DNA from: RBG-16-66-20 sp040752005
GTDB taxonomy: Bacteria; Pseudomonadota; Gammaproteobacteria; Burkholderiales; SG8-39
Direction of reading: 5' to 3'
Assembly (NCBI GenBank): GCA_040752005.1
Contig: JBFMFX010000011.1
Location: 53,875-117,874, forward strand
Length of the DNA: 64,000 nt
Under the pieces are notes generated by a model that saw only the letters and a list, made by a program, of their open reading frames with translations, searched no databases and was not told where the DNA came from. Position 1 is the stretch's first letter. Every line of letters begins with the position of its first letter. The translations under genes were made by a program, and so were the position numbers. Positions 42,649 to 56,196 of this stretch are shown in pieces.

Positions 42649-45165
42649 CTACGCCAGCGCCTTCGTCACGATCTCGGTCACGTCGCGCGAAAGCCCTTCG
42701 GCGTTGCGGATGCGCTCCAGCGCCGCCCGCGCCCTGGCCTGCCGCACGGCGTCGAATTTCCTCCAGCGATCGAAGCCGCGCGCCACGCGTGCCGCGACCT
42801 GCGGGTTGATCCGGTCGAGCGCGAGCACCTGCTCGGCGAGGAAGTCGTAGCCGCCGCCGTCGGCGGCGTGAAAGCGCACGTGGTTGGCCGCGAAGGTACG
42901 CACCAGCGCATAGACCTTGTTCGGCACCTTGAGGTCGAACGCCTCGTGCGCGCTGAGCGCGCGCACGCGCTCGAGCGTGTCCGGGCGGCGCGACGCCGCC
43001 TGCACCGCGAGCCACTTGTCCACCACCAGGGGATCATGCTTCCAGCGGCGGTAGAAGGAATCGAGCGCCTCCTCGCGCTGCGGGGCTCCGGAGTGGGCCA
43101 GGAATCCGAGCGCCGCGAGCGACTCGGTCATGTTGTCGGACCGTGCGTATTGCCGATAACAGAGCGCCACGACGTCCTCGGTCTCCAGCTCCATCAGGTA
43201 GCCGAGCACGGTATTTCGCAACGCGCGCCTGCCGATCGCAGCCGGCTCCGGCGCATACGGCCCGGGCAACGCCATGGCGTGGTACATATCGAGCAGGGTC
43301 TGCTTCAGCGCCTCGGCGAGCGCGCGGCGAAGGCGCTGGCGCGCGGCGTGCAGCGCGTCCGGGTCCACGACCTCGAGCTGCTCGGCGAGGAAGGCCTCCG
43401 AAGGCAGCGCGAGCGCCTCGGCGGCGAAGGCGGGATCCGGATCAGCGAGAAGCGAGCGCACCGCCTCGACGAACGCCGCCGACGGCTCGCCGCTGCGCTC
43501 GAGAATGATCCGGGTGGCGAGCCGCTGGCCGGCTTCCCAGCGGTTGAACGCGTCGTCGTCCTTCGCCATCAGGTGCAGAAGATCGCGCTCGGAGTACGGG
43601 AAGTTCACGATCACTGGCGCGGAGAAGCGGCGCAGGAGCGACGGCACCGGCGGCTCGGGCGCGGCGAACTCGTGCCGTTCCTCGCGGCGGCGCAACTCGA
43701 TGAGGCGCTCTTCGCCGGCGACCTTCACCGCGAACGGAATGTGAAACGGCGGATCCATGGACTGGCGCACGGCGAGCGTGTAGCGGCCGTCGCGCCATTC
43801 GCCGCAGACGTCGAGCACCGGCGTGCCGGCGACGTCGTACCAGCGCATGAACTGCGCGAGGTCCCTGCCGCTCGCGTCGGCCATCGCGCGCACGAAGTCG
43901 TCGCAGGTCGCCGCCTGGCCGTCGTGGCGCGAAAGATACAGGCGCATGCCTGCCTGAAACCGCTCCTCGCCGAGCAGCGTGTGCAGCATGCGCACGACCT
44001 CGGCGCCTTTCTCGTACACCGTCGCGGTGTAGAAGTTGCGGATCTCCATGTACGACTGCGGCCGCACCGGATGCTTCATCGGCCCGGCGTCCTCGGGGAA
44101 CTGCGTGGCGCGCAGCGCGCGCACCTCCTGGATGCGCGACACCGCGCGCGAATAGATGTCAGCGCCGTACTCCTGGTCGCGGAACACGGTGAGGCCTTCC
44201 TTGAGCGAGAGCTGGAACCAGTCGCGGCAGGTCACGCGGTTGCCGGTCCAGTTGTGGAAGTACTCGTGCGCGACCACCCGGTCTATGGCGACGTAGTCGG
44301 CGTCGGTCGCGGTGTCGGGACGCGCGAGCACGTACTTGGCGTTGAAGAGGTTGAGACCCTTGTTCTCCATCGCGCCGGAATTGAAGTCGCTCACCGCGAC
44401 GATGCGGTACTCGTCGAGGTCGAGCTCCAGCCCGAAGCGCCGCTCGTCCCAGGCGATCGCGCGCTTGAGGCACTGCATCGCCCATCCGGCCTGGTCGAGC
44501 CTGCCCGGCTCGACGTACACGTAGAGGCGCTTCTCGCGCCCGGAGCGCGTGACGATGCGGTCCTGCAGGCACTCGAGGTCGGCGGCCACGAGCGCGAAGA
44601 GATAGGAGGGCTTCGGAAAGGGGTCGTCGAAGGTCGCCCAGTGGCGGCCATTCGCCTCCTCGCCGGCGGCGACGAGGTTGCCGTTGGAGAGCAGCACCGG
44701 GTAGCGCGCGCGGTCGGCCCGCACCGTGGTGCGAAAGCGCGCAAGGTTGTCTGGGCGGTCCACGTACCAGGTGATGCGGCGAAACCCCTCGGCCTCGCAC
44801 TGCGTGAAGAAGCCGCTTTTCGTGGCGTACAGGCCTTCGAGCTTCGTATTCTTCTGCGGTACGATGCGCGAGACCGTCTCCACGGTGAACGCCTCGGGCA
44901 CGTCCGGAATCGTCAGCCGCTCGGGCGTGACGCTGTGGGCGACTTCGCGCCCGTCGAGCCTGACCGAGACGAGTTCCAGCTCGTCGCCGTCGAGCTGCAG
45001 CGGCGCGCCGGCGGCGTTTGCCGCCGGATTGCGGCGCATCTCCAGTCGCGCCGTGACCAGGGCATCCTCCTCGCCCAGGCTCACGTCGAGCGCGATGCGC
45101 TCGACCCGGTAAGGCGGCGGGGCGTAGTCCTTGAGGTAGATCGTCTTCGGGGTCGGTTCACGCAT
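42649..45165 (-). CDS. pepN: Aminopeptidase N
   Basis: An 838-residue M1 zinc metallopeptidase. The substrate site is GAMENKGLNLFNAKYVLARP, the zinc motif VVAHEYFHNWTGNRVTCRDWFQLSLKEGLTVFRD, with the Tyr further on (YTATVYEKGAEVVRM). It cleaves N-terminal residues from peptides in the cytoplasm. ATG 45165 (MREPTPKTIYLKDY) is the family start; the 18-nt longer version is unlikely. It is divergent from the Ap4A phosphorylase gene. Confidence 0.97.
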   Translation of the reverse strand: MREPTPKTIYLKDYAPPPYRVERIALDVSLGEEDALVTARLEMRRNPAANAAGAPLQLDGDELELVSVRLDGREVAHSVTPERLTIPDVPEAFTVETVSRIVPQKNTKLEGLYATKSGFFTQCEAEGFRRITWYVDRPDNLARFRTTVRADRARYPVLLSNGNLVAAGEEANGRHWATFDDPFPKPSYLFALVAADLECLQDRIVTRSGREKRLYVYVEPGRLDQAGWAMQCLKRAIAWDERRFGLELDLDEYRIVAVSDFNSGAMENKGLNLFNAKYVLARPDTATDADYVAIDRVVAHEYFHNWTGNRVTCRDWFQLSLKEGLTVFRDQEYGADIYSRAVSRIQEVRALRATQFPEDAGPMKHPVRPQSYMEIRNFYTATVYEKGAEVVRMLHTLLGEERFQAGMRLYLSRHDGQAATCDDFVRAMADASGRDLAQFMRWYDVAGTPVLDVCGEWRDGRYTLAVRQSMDPPFHIPFAVKVAGEERLIELRRREERHEFAAPEPPVPSLLRRFSAPVIVNFPYSERDLLHLMAKDDDAFNRWEAGQRLATRIILERSGEPSAAFVEAVRSLLADPDPAFAAEALALPSEAFLAEQLEVVDPDALHAARQRLRRALAEALKQTLLDMYHAMALPGPYAPEPAAIGRRALRNTVLGYLMELETEDVVALCYRQYARSDNMTESLAALGFLAHSGAPQREEALDSFYRRWKHDPLVVDKWLAVQAASRRPDTLERVRALSAHEAFDLKVPNKVYALVRTFAANHVRFHAADGGGYDFLAEQVLALDRINPQVAARVARGFDRWRKFDAVRQARARAALERIRNAEGLSRDVTEIVTKALA

Positions 45166-45203
45166 GACCGCGCATGATACCAACCGCGCCCTATGATGAC
45201 GCC

Positions 45204-46019
45204 GTGAGGCTGGAAGCTGCAGTGGAGGAGCGTACCCGGCAGGCGATCGCCGCCGGCGTGCTCGCCCCGATCGAGACGGTGGCCGAGATGGTCGCGCAGG
45301 ACGGCGTGCGCTTCGTCGTGCGGCGAGTCTCCAGCCTCGCGCGCAAGCACGCGGGGCCGCCGACGCCGCTCGTTCCCTGGGACGAGCGGCTGTTCGTGGC
45401 CGACGTGCCCCCGGCGCACGCGATGATCCTCAACAAGTTTCCGGTGATCGCTCGCCATGCGCTCGTCGTCACGCGCCGCTTCGTACCTCAGGAAGCCCTG
45501 CTCGACGGCGGCGATTTCGCGGCCCTCGCCGCATGCCTCGCCGACTGGGACGCGCTCGCGTTCTACAACGGCGGCCGCGAGGCCGGCGCCAGCCAGCCGC
45601 ACAAGCACCTGCAGCTCGTGCCGCGGGGGCTGGGCGAGGCGGGCGAGCTGCCGATCGCGCCGCTCCTTGCGCGCGCCGAGGGCGGCACGGTGCCCGGCCT
45701 TCGCTTTCCGCACGCGTTCGCGCGTTGCGAGGCCGGCGCGTCAGCCGAGGCGCGCCTGGCGGTCTACCTGCGCCTGCTCGAGGCGATCAGGGTGCGCGAG
45801 CTTGCGGGCGGCCTGCAGTCGGCGCCGTACAACCTGCTCGCGACGCGCGAATGGATGCTCGCGGTGCCGCGGGTACGGGAGAAATTCGAAGGCATCTCGG
45901 TGAACGCGCTCGGCTTCGCCGGGTCGCTGTTCGTGCGCGACGAGGCCGAGGCCGCGCGCGTGCGCGCAACCGGCCCGATGAACGTGCTCGCCGCGGTGGC
46001 GGGCTTTCCGGTGGAGTGA
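45204..46019 (+). CDS. Ap4A phosphorylase / ATP adenylyltransferase (HIT superfamily)
   Basis: About 271 residues (GTG 45204; an in-frame ATG at 45174 is the alternative). The branched-HIT motif NGGREAGASQPHKHLQLVPRG holds the catalytic histidines. KFPVIARHALVVTRRFVPQ and the C-terminal YNLLATREWMLAVPR match the family. It cleaves diadenosine tetraphosphate to ADP and ATP and clears alarmones. Confidence 0.9.
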   Translation: MRLEAAVEERTRQAIAAGVLAPIETVAEMVAQDGVRFVVRRVSSLARKHAGPPTPLVPWDERLFVADVPPAHAMILNKFPVIARHALVVTRRFVPQEALLDGGDFAALAACLADWDALAFYNGGREAGASQPHKHLQLVPRGLGEAGELPIAPLLARAEGGTVPGLRFPHAFARCEAGASAEARLAVYLRLLEAIRVRELAGGLQSAPYNLLATREWMLAVPRVREKFEGISVNALGFAGSLFVRDEAEAARVRATGPMNVLAAVAGFPVE

Positions 46020-46109
46020 GAGGCGCGATCGGGACATCGCGCGGCGCGATGAGCGGGGCGGCGCGTCCGCTCGATCGCGAGTGATGCGCCAACCACTGGC
46101 GAGGTGCCG

Positions 46110-46706
46110 CTACCTGTTCTTTTCCCGCAGCCTCTTGATCAGGCCCTCGATGCCCGCCTGGCGGAAGATGTTCTCGAACTCGGCGCGGTAGGTGAGCACA
46201 AGGCTCACGCCCTCGACGCTCACGTCGTAGATCTTCCAGCCCTCGGGCGTCTTCCTGAGCGCGTACTCGACCGGAACGGGGGGCGCGCCGGGCCTCAAGT
46301 AGCGGTTGCGCACGGTAACCTCCGTCGCCCCGGCGGGCATTCGCACCGGCAGCACCTGCATCGCTTGGCCGCGGTAGCGGTCTATCGCGTTCGAGTAGAT
46401 GCGCACCAGCATCGCGCGGAACTCGGCGACCAGCTGCTCGCGCTGCGCCGGCGTTGCACCCCACCACGCCTTGCCGACGGCGAGCTGCGTCGCCTCGCGG
46501 AAGTCCACGTGCGGCAGGATTTTTTCCTCGGCGAGAGCGAGGGCCTTTTTCCGGTCGCCCGCCTGCAGCTCCTTGTCGGTCTTGATCGCATCGAGCACTT
46601 CCTCGGTGACCTTGCGCACCAGCTCGTCGGGACCGAGCGCCTGCGCGGCGATTTGTCCCGAAAAGGCGACAAGAAAGGCCACAACCAGGTTCATGACGCC
46701 GTGCAT
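46110..46706 (-). CDS. MlaC/Ttg2D-like phospholipid-binding protein
   Basis: A 198-residue periplasmic protein. A signal peptide (to QIAAQA) precedes DELVRKVTEEVLDAIKTDKELQAGDRKKALALAEEKILPHVDF and the EVTVRNRYLRPG...YDVSVEGVSLVLTYRAEFENIFRQAG segment typical of MlaC. The Mla system moves phospholipids back from the outer membrane; MlaC shuttles lipids across the periplasm. No mlaABDEF genes are next to it. The gene starts 68 bp after the tandem uvrA stop. Confidence 0.88.
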   Translation of the reverse strand: MHGVMNLVVAFLVAFSGQIAAQALGPDELVRKVTEEVLDAIKTDKELQAGDRKKALALAEEKILPHVDFREATQLAVGKAWWGATPAQREQLVAEFRAMLVRIYSNAIDRYRGQAMQVLPVRMPAGATEVTVRNRYLRPGAPPVPVEYALRKTPEGWKIYDVSVEGVSLVLTYRAEFENIFRQAGIEGLIKRLREKNR

Positions 46707-46774
46707 GGCTTCAGATTGACCTGCGCCGGAGGCGCGGGTTCCCTGCCGGCCGTGACGCAGTGTGGTTTGTGCGT

Positions 46775-52309
<5,535 letters not shown>

Positions 52310-52337
52310 CGGCCCGATTCTACGGCCCGAGCGGGGG

Positions 52338-52366
52338 CTTGAAACCGCGCCGGGGCGGACCTATTT
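52338..52366 (+). promoter_or_regulatory. Sigma-32-type heat-shock promoter of hsp20
   Basis: CTTGAAA at 52338-52344, a 14-nt spacer and ACCTATTT at 52359-52366 match the sigma-32 pattern CTTGAAA-N13-15-CCCCATNT at all seven -35 positions and at most -10 positions. Transcription would start at about 52373, giving a leader of about 55 nt before the hsp20 ATG. Confidence 0.65.
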
Positions 52367-52401
52367 GACGTGCTGCGAGGGCCTCTGGCCCGGAAGAGAA
52401 A

Positions 52402-52420
52402 CCCTTTCTGACTAAGGAGG
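52402..52420 (+). ncRNA. Possible RNA-thermometer hairpin over the hsp20 ribosome-binding site
   Basis: In the leader, CCTT at 52403-52406 can pair with AAGG at 52414-52417 of the SD sequence AAGGAGG, leaving a 7-nt loop. A weak hairpin covering the SD is typical of ROSE or fourU thermometers in small heat-shock genes. It is short, so it is only a candidate. Confidence 0.35.
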
Positions 52421-52427
52421 TGGTTGT

Positions 52428-52880
52428 ATGACCGACATCGTCACTTGGGATCCCTTCCGGATCACCGCCGGTTTTCCCGAAACCGGCCTGAGGAGCCTTT
52501 TCGACGAGGACATCTTCGACCTGTTTCCGTCCTTCGTCCGCCCGGCGTTCGCGACGGCGCGTTCTGCGGCGCCGATGGACGTGACGGCGGATGACAACGC
52601 CTACCGGGTGTGGGTGAACCTGCCCGGCGCGAGCAAGGACGCGATCCAGGTGAGCATCAACGAGAACAACGTCACGATCAGCGCCGAGATTCCGGTCGAG
52701 AAGGCCGCCGGTGGCGAGGATCGCTGGCTGGTGCGCGAACGCGCCTGCGGGCGCGTCAGCCGCACGTTGACGCTGCCCGAGGCCGTGGACGAGGCGTCGG
52801 CGGAAGCGAAGTACCGTGACGGCGTGCTGATGCTGACGCTGCCGAAGAAGGTCGCGGCCAAGCGTCTGACGATCCACTGA
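52428..52880 (+). CDS. Small heat-shock protein, Hsp20/alpha-crystallin family
   Basis: A 150-residue ATP-independent holdase. The alpha-crystallin domain runs from about MDVTADDNAYRVWVNLPGAS to the C-terminal DGVLMLTLPKKVAAKRLTIH, with the usual VSRTLTLPEAVDEASAEAKYRDGVL. A sigma-32-type promoter and an SD of AAGGAGG precede it. A terminator follows. It protects proteins during heat or solvent stress. Confidence 0.93.
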   Translation: MTDIVTWDPFRITAGFPETGLRSLFDEDIFDLFPSFVRPAFATARSAAPMDVTADDNAYRVWVNLPGASKDAIQVSINENNVTISAEIPVEKAAGGEDRWLVRERACGRVSRTLTLPEAVDEASAEAKYRDGVLMLTLPKKVAAKRLTIH

Positions 52881-52905
52881 AGCTGCCGGCCGGGAGGTTC
52901 GGCGA

Positions 52906-52929
52906 AGCGGCGCAATCCGCCGCTTTTTT
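52906..52929 (+). terminator. Intrinsic terminator after hsp20
   Basis: AGCGGCG and CGCCGCT form a 7-bp stem with a 5-nt loop (CAATC) followed by TTTTT. It is 26 bp after the hsp20 stop and just before the convergent mgtC-like gene. Confidence 0.8.
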
Positions 52930-52934
52930 GTTTT

Positions 52935-53636
52935 TCAGTCCCCGACCGGTGCGATGCGGTATTCGAGCACGTCCTCGCGCGTGCGCAGCGCCTCGCCCAG
53001 GCGGCGCAGATGGTCCAGATCGAGCGTGCGCACCATGGTGCGGTACTCCATCACGTGCTCGTCGCGCCGGTAGCGCTGCGAGACGCTGGAGGCCGAGCAG
53101 TCGTAGCCGGCGATCAGCGCGCGCAGCTCCGGCTCCGTGAGCGCGCGCTCGGCCGCGACGCGCACCACGAACTCGACGTAGAGCTCGGTGCGCATCGTGC
53201 GCTCGATGTAGCGGAAGGCCGACAGCGCGCCGAGAGTGAGCGCGGTGGTGAGCGCGGCCGGCACATAGAACCCGATGCCGACCAGAATGCCGATGCCGGC
53301 GGTGATCCAGATCGAGGCCGCGGTGGTGAGCCCGCGCACCGACAGGCCTTCCTTCATGATCACGCCGGCGCCGAGAAAGCCGATGCCGGTCATGATCCCT
53401 TGCGCCATGCGCGTCGGATCGATCGTCACACGCCCGGTGCTGGGCGTGCCGAACCACAGCGCCTCGTAGACGGTGACCAGCATCAGCGCCGAGGAGGCGA
53501 GGCAGACCAGGGTGTGGGTGCGAAACCCCGCCGGCCGGCCGCGGTAGCTGCGCTCCAGGCCGACCAGCGCGCCGAAGATCACCGCGACGACCAGCCGCAG
53601 CGCGATCTCCAGGTAGTGCGGGTCTATCGGACTCAA
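52935..53636 (-). CDS. MgtC/SapB-family membrane protein
   Basis: A 233-residue protein. The hydrophobic N-terminal half has the MgtC core ALVGLERSYRGRPAGFRTHTLVCLASSALMLVT and GIGFLGAGVIMKEGLSVRGLTTAASIW, and the C-terminal ACT-like soluble domain follows (YVEFVVRVAAERALTEPELRALI). MgtC proteins inhibit ATP synthase or transporters under stress. Start and dioxygenase stop are 4 bp apart, so it may ride on the dioxygenase transcript. Its physiological role here is unknown. Confidence 0.88.
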   Translation of the reverse strand: MSPIDPHYLEIALRLVVAVIFGALVGLERSYRGRPAGFRTHTLVCLASSALMLVTVYEALWFGTPSTGRVTIDPTRMAQGIMTGIGFLGAGVIMKEGLSVRGLTTAASIWITAGIGILVGIGFYVPAALTTALTLGALSAFRYIERTMRTELYVEFVVRVAAERALTEPELRALIAGYDCSASSVSQRYRRDEHVMEYRTMVRTLDLDHLRRLGEALRTREDVLEYRIAPVGD

Positions 53637-53640
53637 GCGC

Positions 53641-54183
53641 TCACACCCAGACCTGCAGCACGTAGTCGTACGCCGCCTGGGCGTTGGTCATGTCCACGCG
53701 CTGCAGCTTGATGCGCAAGCCCTGCTTCGTCCTCTTCAGGTGGTGGCGGTAGGCGCCGGCGAAGTGGCGCACGTCGTCGCGCCGCAGCTCCATCATGTGA
53801 AAGCGCGAGCGCACATGAACGTCGGTCGGCGTCGCCCTTTCGATCACCACGTTGGACACCACATGGTTGGTCCCCCACAGCGGCCGCTGCGACCAGGCGT
53901 CCGGATGCAGCACCCGCTTCATGCGCACCGTCATCAGGTTGCGGTCCTCGGCGAAGATCGCCGGCATGCCTTCCCAGGTGGTGTGCGACGGGTCGGGCGG
54001 CATCCAGTACACGCCGTCGTCGGTGAACAGGTCAATCCACTGCTGCCACTGGCGCGTGTCGAGCAGTTCGGCCTGCCGGTAGAGAAACTGCTCCACCTCG
54101 TGCTGCAGCGCCGCGCCGTTTGCGCGCGCCGCGATCGCCTTCGCCGCCGGGGCCTTCTTCTTCGGGGTCACTTTCCTCGCCAT
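53641..54183 (-). CDS. Aromatic-ring-hydroxylating dioxygenase, beta subunit
   Basis: A 180-residue NTF2-like subunit. After a basic Lys/Ala tail (MARKVTPKKKAPAAKAIAARA) comes VEQFLYRQAELLDTRQWQQWIDLFTDDGVYWMP and the C-terminal LKRTKQGLRIKLQRVDMTNAQ. It stabilises the alpha3beta3 oxygenase. The ATG lies 1 bp after the alpha stop. No ferredoxin or reductase gene is present. Confidence 0.9.
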   Translation of the reverse strand: MARKVTPKKKAPAAKAIAARANGAALQHEVEQFLYRQAELLDTRQWQQWIDLFTDDGVYWMPPDPSHTTWEGMPAIFAEDRNLMTVRMKRVLHPDAWSQRPLWGTNHVVSNVVIERATPTDVHVRSRFHMMELRRDDVRHFAGAYRHHLKRTKQGLRIKLQRVDMTNAQAAYDYVLQVWV

Positions 54184-54184
54184 C

Positions 54185-55510
54185 TCACCTCTCCGCGGTC
54201 ATGTATTGCACCCAGGCCTTCATCTGGTTGCGCATCGGCGCCTCCGACGTGCCCATGTTGGGACCGCTGGAAACGACGCCGTCCTTCTCGATGTCGCGCC
54301 CGTAATGCCGGTGAAAGCTCACCCAGTCGCCGCCGTCGGAGGCGAGCCCCTGGTGGCACTTCCAGAAGTTCTCCAGGTCATCGGCGTTCACCATCGTCGA
54401 GGGCGAGTTGACGAGGTTGTAGTAGGCGAGCGCGCGCCGGTAGATCGGCTCCGGCGCTCCCTTCAGGCGGAAGTGCCAGATCTCGGTGAGCGTGCGGTCC
54501 ACGCCGAGCGGGCGCACCGCACGCAACTGCTGCAGTTGCGGCTGCACCGACAGTCCCGGGTAGATGAGGACGTGATGGATGTTGACCGAGAGGATCTCCT
54601 CCATGCGCTTCTTTCCATAGGCCTTCTCCATCGCCGCCTCGTAGGCGAGCGTGTCCGGGTCGCGCGGCCGCAGGCCCATGTAGCCGGTGAGGATGCAGTG
54701 CCCACCCGGATAGTTGAGCGTCTGGAAGCCGTCCCACTTGTCAATGGTCACCGTCGCGAAGGCCGAAAGCATGTGATAGGAGAGCGGCGCCTTGCCGGTG
54801 CGCTTCTCGATCTCCTTCTCGACCTCGTGCGCCGCGCGGCCGGTGGACTGGTGGGTCACCGACGGGTGCAGCGCGTCGAGCTGGTTTTCCAGGAAGATCT
54901 TCCAGTTCGAGTGCTGGATCACCCGGAAACAGTTGGGCACGATTTCGACTTCTCCCGCCGGCGCCCGGTCGCACATGTCGTCGAAGGCGATGCGCGACTC
55001 GCCGAGAAACTCCTTCAGCGTCGGGCCGTCCTTGGCGAGGCTGGCGAACACGAAGCCGCGGTAGCTCTCGACCCGGGCGGCGCGCTTGACGTTGCAGTCG
55101 GGATTGTCCCGGCCGAGGCGCGTGCCGGCGTAGCCGGACTCCATCATCGGGATGTTGCGCAGCCGCCCGTCGTGGTGGAAAGTCCAGGCGTGGTACGAGC
55201 AGCGGAAGAACTCTCCGGTGCTGCCGTGCAGATCTCCGCAGAGCATGTTGCCCCGGTGCGGGCAGCGGTTGTAGAGCACGTGCACCCGGCCGTCGGCGCC
55301 GCGTACCATCACCATCGGCTGGCGGCCTATCCGCACGGTGGTGTAATCGCCCGGCTTCGGCACCTGCGACTCGTGACCGCAGTAGATCCACACCGTCTCG
55401 TGGATGCGCTGCATCTCCAGCTCGAAGATGCGCGGATCCACATAGACTTCCCGGCGCACCCGGTCGGGCTCGACGAACTTCGACAGGTCGGGGATGGCTT
55501 CTTGCAGCAT
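54185..55510 (-). CDS. Aromatic-ring-hydroxylating dioxygenase, alpha subunit (Rieske)
   Basis: A 441-residue oxygenase. The Rieske cluster ligands are in CPHRGNMLCGD...CSYHAWTF. The mononuclear iron site is in NWKIFLENQLDALHPSVTHQS and a later aspartate. It would insert dioxygen into an aromatic acid; the substrate is unknown. ATG 55510 is chosen because AAAAAGGAGGTCGTC immediately precedes it. The gene is in the order marR - alpha - beta, with marR 16 bp upstream. Confidence 0.93.
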   Translation of the reverse strand: MLQEAIPDLSKFVEPDRVRREVYVDPRIFELEMQRIHETVWIYCGHESQVPKPGDYTTVRIGRQPMVMVRGADGRVHVLYNRCPHRGNMLCGDLHGSTGEFFRCSYHAWTFHHDGRLRNIPMMESGYAGTRLGRDNPDCNVKRAARVESYRGFVFASLAKDGPTLKEFLGESRIAFDDMCDRAPAGEVEIVPNCFRVIQHSNWKIFLENQLDALHPSVTHQSTGRAAHEVEKEIEKRTGKAPLSYHMLSAFATVTIDKWDGFQTLNYPGGHCILTGYMGLRPRDPDTLAYEAAMEKAYGKKRMEEILSVNIHHVLIYPGLSVQPQLQQLRAVRPLGVDRTLTEIWHFRLKGAPEPIYRRALAYYNLVNSPSTMVNADDLENFWKCHQGLASDGGDWVSFHRHYGRDIEKDGVVSSGPNMGTSEAPMRNQMKAWVQYMTAER

Positions 55511-55526
55511 GACGACCTCCTTTTTC

Positions 55527-56000
55527 TCAGGCGGCCCGCTCGCCGGCCGCAAGTCCCTGGTCCAGATTCGCTTTCATGCGCTCGAGCGTCCAGCGCAGCA
55601 TATCCACCGCGCCCTCGGGCAGGCCTTCGACCGCGGTGCGGTTGATCCGCTCCACCGTCGGCCAGATGCGCGCGAACAGCCGCTCGCCGGCGCCGGTCAG
55701 CGCCAGCCGCGTCACCCGCAAGTCCTTCGCGTCCGAAAGGCGTGTCACCCATCCGGCGCGCGCCATGCGGTCCACGGTGCGGGAAAGGGTGGTCCGGTCA
55801 ATCGTGGCAAGATCCGCCAGCTCGCTCATGGAGCAGCGGCGCCGCGCGTACAGCGAGGCGAGCACCCGCCACTCCGGTACCCGCAGCCCGAAGCCCTTCA
55901 GCTCCTGCGCCAGGCGCCGGTCGCGGCTGCCGATCGTCTGCGTCAGCCAGAAGAACGGATGGCGTTCGAGCTCGAAGGCGGGCGATTCATGGCGCGGCAT
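55527..56000 (-). CDS. MarR-family transcriptional regulator
   Basis: A 157-residue winged-helix regulator. HTH segments are WRVLASLYARRRCSMSELADLATIDRTTLSRTVDRMARAGWVTR and RVTRLALTGAGERLFARIWPT. MarR proteins often bind aromatic acids and release DNA. It is the first gene of the dioxygenase operon and is divergent from the second LIV importer. A 5-8-5 inverted repeat 19 bp upstream (56019-56036) is a candidate operator. Confidence 0.9.
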   Translation of the reverse strand: MPRHESPAFELERHPFFWLTQTIGSRDRRLAQELKGFGLRVPEWRVLASLYARRRCSMSELADLATIDRTTLSRTVDRMARAGWVTRLSDAKDLRVTRLALTGAGERLFARIWPTVERINRTAVEGLPEGAVDMLRWTLERMKANLDQGLAAGERAA

Positions 56001-56018
56001 GCCGCGACCTTACCTCGT

Positions 56019-56036
56019 GTTGCGTGCATTTGCAAC
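56019..56036. promoter_or_regulatory. Candidate MarR operator
   Basis: GTTGCGTGCATTTGCAAC has arms GTTGC and GCAAC around an 8-nt centre. Size and symmetry fit a MarR dimer, and the site lies 19 bp before the marR start. It could autoregulate marR-dioxygenase. Confidence 0.5.
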
Positions 56037-56132
56037 TATTCCGGCCGGGCACGCACGGTTGGCGCGCTGCACGGGGGCGACCACTTCGTTTGCGATCGCA
56101 CCTATCCCGGGCGACGCGGGCCGCGCGCGCGA

Positions 56133-56176
56133 TTGCGAGGCGGCGCGGGTCTGATTTACGATGCGAGCTCGCATCG
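56133..56176 (+). promoter_or_regulatory. Promoter and perfect palindrome before the second LIV importer
   Basis: A sigma-70-like pair TTGCGA (56133-56138), 17 nt, TACGAT (56156-56161) reads toward the binding-protein gene. A perfect 18-bp palindrome, CGATGCGAGCTCGCATCG, at 56159-56176 covers the -10 edge and start region. It sits 20 bp before the ATG and differs in sequence from the 56019 repeat. This suggests a second regulator, or a 5'-UTR hairpin. Confidence 0.5.
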
Positions 56177-56196
56177 CCTACTGGAGGAGGAGAACG

